This document shows, piece after piece, positions 6,504 to 8,153 of a stretch of DNA of 8,153 bases. The translations under genes were made by a program, and so were the position numbers. The DNA is from Candidatus Thorarchaeota archaeon. Lineage in GTDB: Archaea; Asgardarchaeota; Thorarchaeia; Thorarchaeales; Thorarchaeaceae. The stretch lies in NCBI GenBank assembly GCA_016840245.1, contig JAEOST010000515.1:1-8153 (forward strand), read 5' to 3'. The number at the start of each line of letters is the position of its first letter. Position 1 is the first letter of the stretch. A model generated the notes under the pieces. That model had not been told where the DNA came from, searched no databases, and saw only the letters and a program-made list of their open reading frames with translations.

Positions 6504-8153
6504 ATGGAGACAGACAGTACTGAAAGAGCAGTTCGTGTCGCAGATGTGATGCAACTCTTTGCACAGATGGTCGTCCTAGTTGTCATTGTTCCCCTTGCCG
6601 TCCTCCTTGCTGCCTTCTTCATTCTGGAACCAATTATCCCTGATTCATTCGTCCGAGGATTCCTCTCATTTTCTGTTGGAGTTGGACTTGGTGGACTTCT
6701 ACTCATAAAGACAGGACGTGCATTCCTCGGCTCATCTCTTGCATCATTGAGTACCATCGTAGCTGCTGTCTTCCTGTCGATTCTCTGGGTTTCGTTACAT
6801 GCCATGCTTTATGCAGTTCATGGTGTCCTTATACTGAATCTACTGATTCTCTACAACCTCAAACGGAGTGATCATATCACCCATGGTGCTTGGCGTATTG
6901 TCAATTCTGTGATGGGTGCAATTATAGTTCTATCAGGACCTCTGGCATTGTGCCTTACACTCTTTGCGTATGGATTCGTCCTCACACTGGTACTTGCAAT
7001 TGGACCTTTGACTCTGTCAATTTACATGTTTATTGGGCAATTCCTCACACGAGACATCCGGCTAGGAATTCCTAACATCTCCCTTCTATCACTAGGGTGC
7101 GGCTTGTTTGGACTTCATGTGTATCTTACGAGTGTAGCACAGTCAACCACAATTATGCAACTCTCAATTCTAGGAATTGCTACTGGTCTTGGTCTAGTTG
7201 TTTCAGCTCAAATTACTCGAAGGATTCAGATACATCTGATAAGGTCACCTACTGTAAAGAAGAAGAAGAAAAAAGCGAAGAAGAAAGAACGCGCTCGAAT
7301 AGAATCTATGATTGGTATTGAACTTGATGATGGTTCAGAAGGAGTTCTTGAGGAAGCCGAACCAGTGGAAGAGGTATTAATTCCCCTGGGTCAGGGTTGG
7401 CTGATTGACCTTGATCAATCAATGGGCGCTACTGCTGCTGGTGTGATTCTTAGTGCATCAGGATTACCTGTAGTTTTCCTTTGGCTTGCTTCTTTGACAG
7501 AATGGGGATTGAGTCCTCAGTTCATCATGCTTATGGGTCCAATAGCAATCCTGTTCGCATTCCTTGTCTATGGTCCAGCTCCAGTCCTTCTTCGTCTAGG
7601 TGGGTTCATCAAACGAAGCACTGAGACTCGGATTGTGCAAGGCTTGGGTGTTTCAGTTGTTGCAACTGCAACATTGACCGTGTTTGTTTGGATGATGTAT
7701 TTCCTTTGGCCATTGCATTATTCGATTCTAGTCGTCTTCTTCCTCATGATTTCAGGACTAACAGGTCTCTTCAGAGAGATCCGTAGGCTTTGGCGTCGTC
7801 TCTGGGAAGGAATCACTGTAACTTTTAGAAGAATGAAGAGATGGGTCAAGGAACATCCTATTCATACAGGGGTATTTGCAGATCTTGTTGTTTCAGGATT
7901 GGTTGCTTATGTGTTATATCCTGAAATCTCCATGTATCCATATTCTATCATTGGTGCTCTTCTAATTGGGGTCACATCTTTCAGCTTCTTTGGAGTTCTA
8001 GGTGTCGCAGTCTTTCGCTCCCTTCCACGTCGTGAACATCTACTGGTTCTAGCATGGACAACACTACTCGCCTGTGTTTCATTGCTGACCTTTTGGTATC
8101 TATACTTCGTGTCTGCTAACAGTCTCTTTGATGCTATCAGATTCTCTATTCTA
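6504..8153 (+). CDS. Large polytopic membrane protein, unknown family (3' end beyond window)
   Basis: An uninterrupted frame of 550 codons runs to the window end without a stop, so the protein is longer than seen. The ATG at 6504 has GGGAG 6 nt upstream. An in-frame GTG at 6471 would add 11 residues but lacks a close SD. I do not recognise the family. Hydrophobic segments lie at about 22-42, 52-70, 76-118 (probably two helices), 133-154, 156-178, 190-209 and 216-236. A soluble linker (about 237-300) is Lys/Arg-rich first (residues 252-265) and then acidic (273-290). More helices follow at about 309-330, 338-358, 378-400 and 403-422. An Arg/Trp-rich amphipathic stretch (423-452) comes next, then helices at about 456-473, 479-503 and 511-536. 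By the positive-inside rule the linker and the Arg-rich stretch should be cytoplasmic. No catalytic motif or signal peptide was seen. Confidence 0.85.
   Translation, partial: METDSTERAVRVADVMQLFAQMVVLVVIVPLAVLLAAFFILEPIIPDSFVRGFLSFSVGVGLGGLLLIKTGRAFLGSSLASLSTIVAAVFLSILWVSLHAMLYAVHGVLILNLLILYNLKRSDHITHGAWRIVNSVMGAIIVLSGPLALCLTLFAYGFVLTLVLAIGPLTLSIYMFIGQFLTRDIRLGIPNISLLSLGCGLFGLHVYLTSVAQSTTIMQLSILGIATGLGLVVSAQITRRIQIHLIRSPTVKKKKKKAKKKERARIESMIGIELDDGSEGVLEEAEPVEEVLIPLGQGWLIDLDQSMGATAAGVILSASGLPVVFLWLASLTEWGLSPQFIMLMGPIAILFAFLVYGPAPVLLRLGGFIKRSTETRIVQGLGVSVVATATLTVFVWMMYFLWPLHYSILVVFFLMISGLTGLFREIRRLWRRLWEGITVTFRRMKRWVKEHPIHTGVFADLVVSGLVAYVLYPEISMYPYSIIGALLIGVTSFSFFGVLGVAVFRSLPRREHLLVLAWTTLLACVSLLTFWYLYFVSANSLFDAIRFSIL

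Noticed and set aside
6434..6805. 123-codon minus-strand ORF rich in Arg and Thr
   Set aside because: It lies opposite the start of the membrane protein gene; composition is that of an antisense shadow, with no recognisable domain.
7097..7321. Short plus-strand ORF with Ser/Cys-rich then Lys/Glu-rich sequence
   Set aside because: It is a +1/+2 frame shadow of the long membrane protein, whose own frame stays open throughout.
1..8153. tRNA/rRNA genes, CRISPR arrays, insertion sequences
   Set aside because: The spacers are short and contain no cloverleaf, spaced repeats, transposase or terminal inverted repeats that I could see.

Overview
The window looks archaeal. It carries the last three membrane subunits of a complex I-like oxidoreductase, an extracytoplasmic multiheme cytochrome c on a poly-threonine stalk, a zinc-ribbon protein ending in a CFI-box domain, and a large unrecognised membrane protein. 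The archaeal reading rests on the Thr-rich stalk with a C-terminal membrane anchor, abundant N-X-S/T sequons on the secreted domain, zinc-ribbon plus CFI-box architecture, mixed ATG/TTG starts with strong GGAGGTGAT-type ribosome binding sites, and moderate GC. An Asgard archaeon (Thorarchaeia-like) is my best guess, but it is inferred from style and no marker gene confirms it.

Positions 1-4203 (+) hold the 3' part of nuoL (its 5' end lies before the window), then nuoM and nuoN, tightly packed (1-nt gap, 4-nt overlap). The proton-channel Lys/Glu/His residues known from E. coli NuoL/M/N are largely in place. A hairpin followed by a T-rich run starts inside the nuoN stop codon and closes this operon end.

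Positions 4326-5819 (+) encode a membrane-tethered cytochrome with seven CXXCH motifs, one CXXCE and one CX5CH. Its layout suggests repeated heme modules. A Ca-binding-like DxDxDGxxD loop, nine N-glycosylation sequons, a 15-Thr run and a C-terminal transmembrane anchor point to a cell-surface electron carrier. Positions 5830-6318 (-) encode the zinc-ribbon/CFI-box protein, convergent with the cytochrome gene.

From a 185-bp divergent spacer, an open frame runs from 6504 to the window end (550 codons, no stop). It encodes a polytopic membrane protein with a Lys-rich then acidic cytoplasmic-type linker, and I do not recognise its family.

How they may work together (inference): the Nuo/Fpo-like complex passes electrons to a membrane carrier while pumping ions. 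The neighbouring surface cytochrome could take electrons from that pool outward, or deliver them inward. The cytochrome lies beyond a terminator and probably has its own promoter, so the link is by neighbourhood only.
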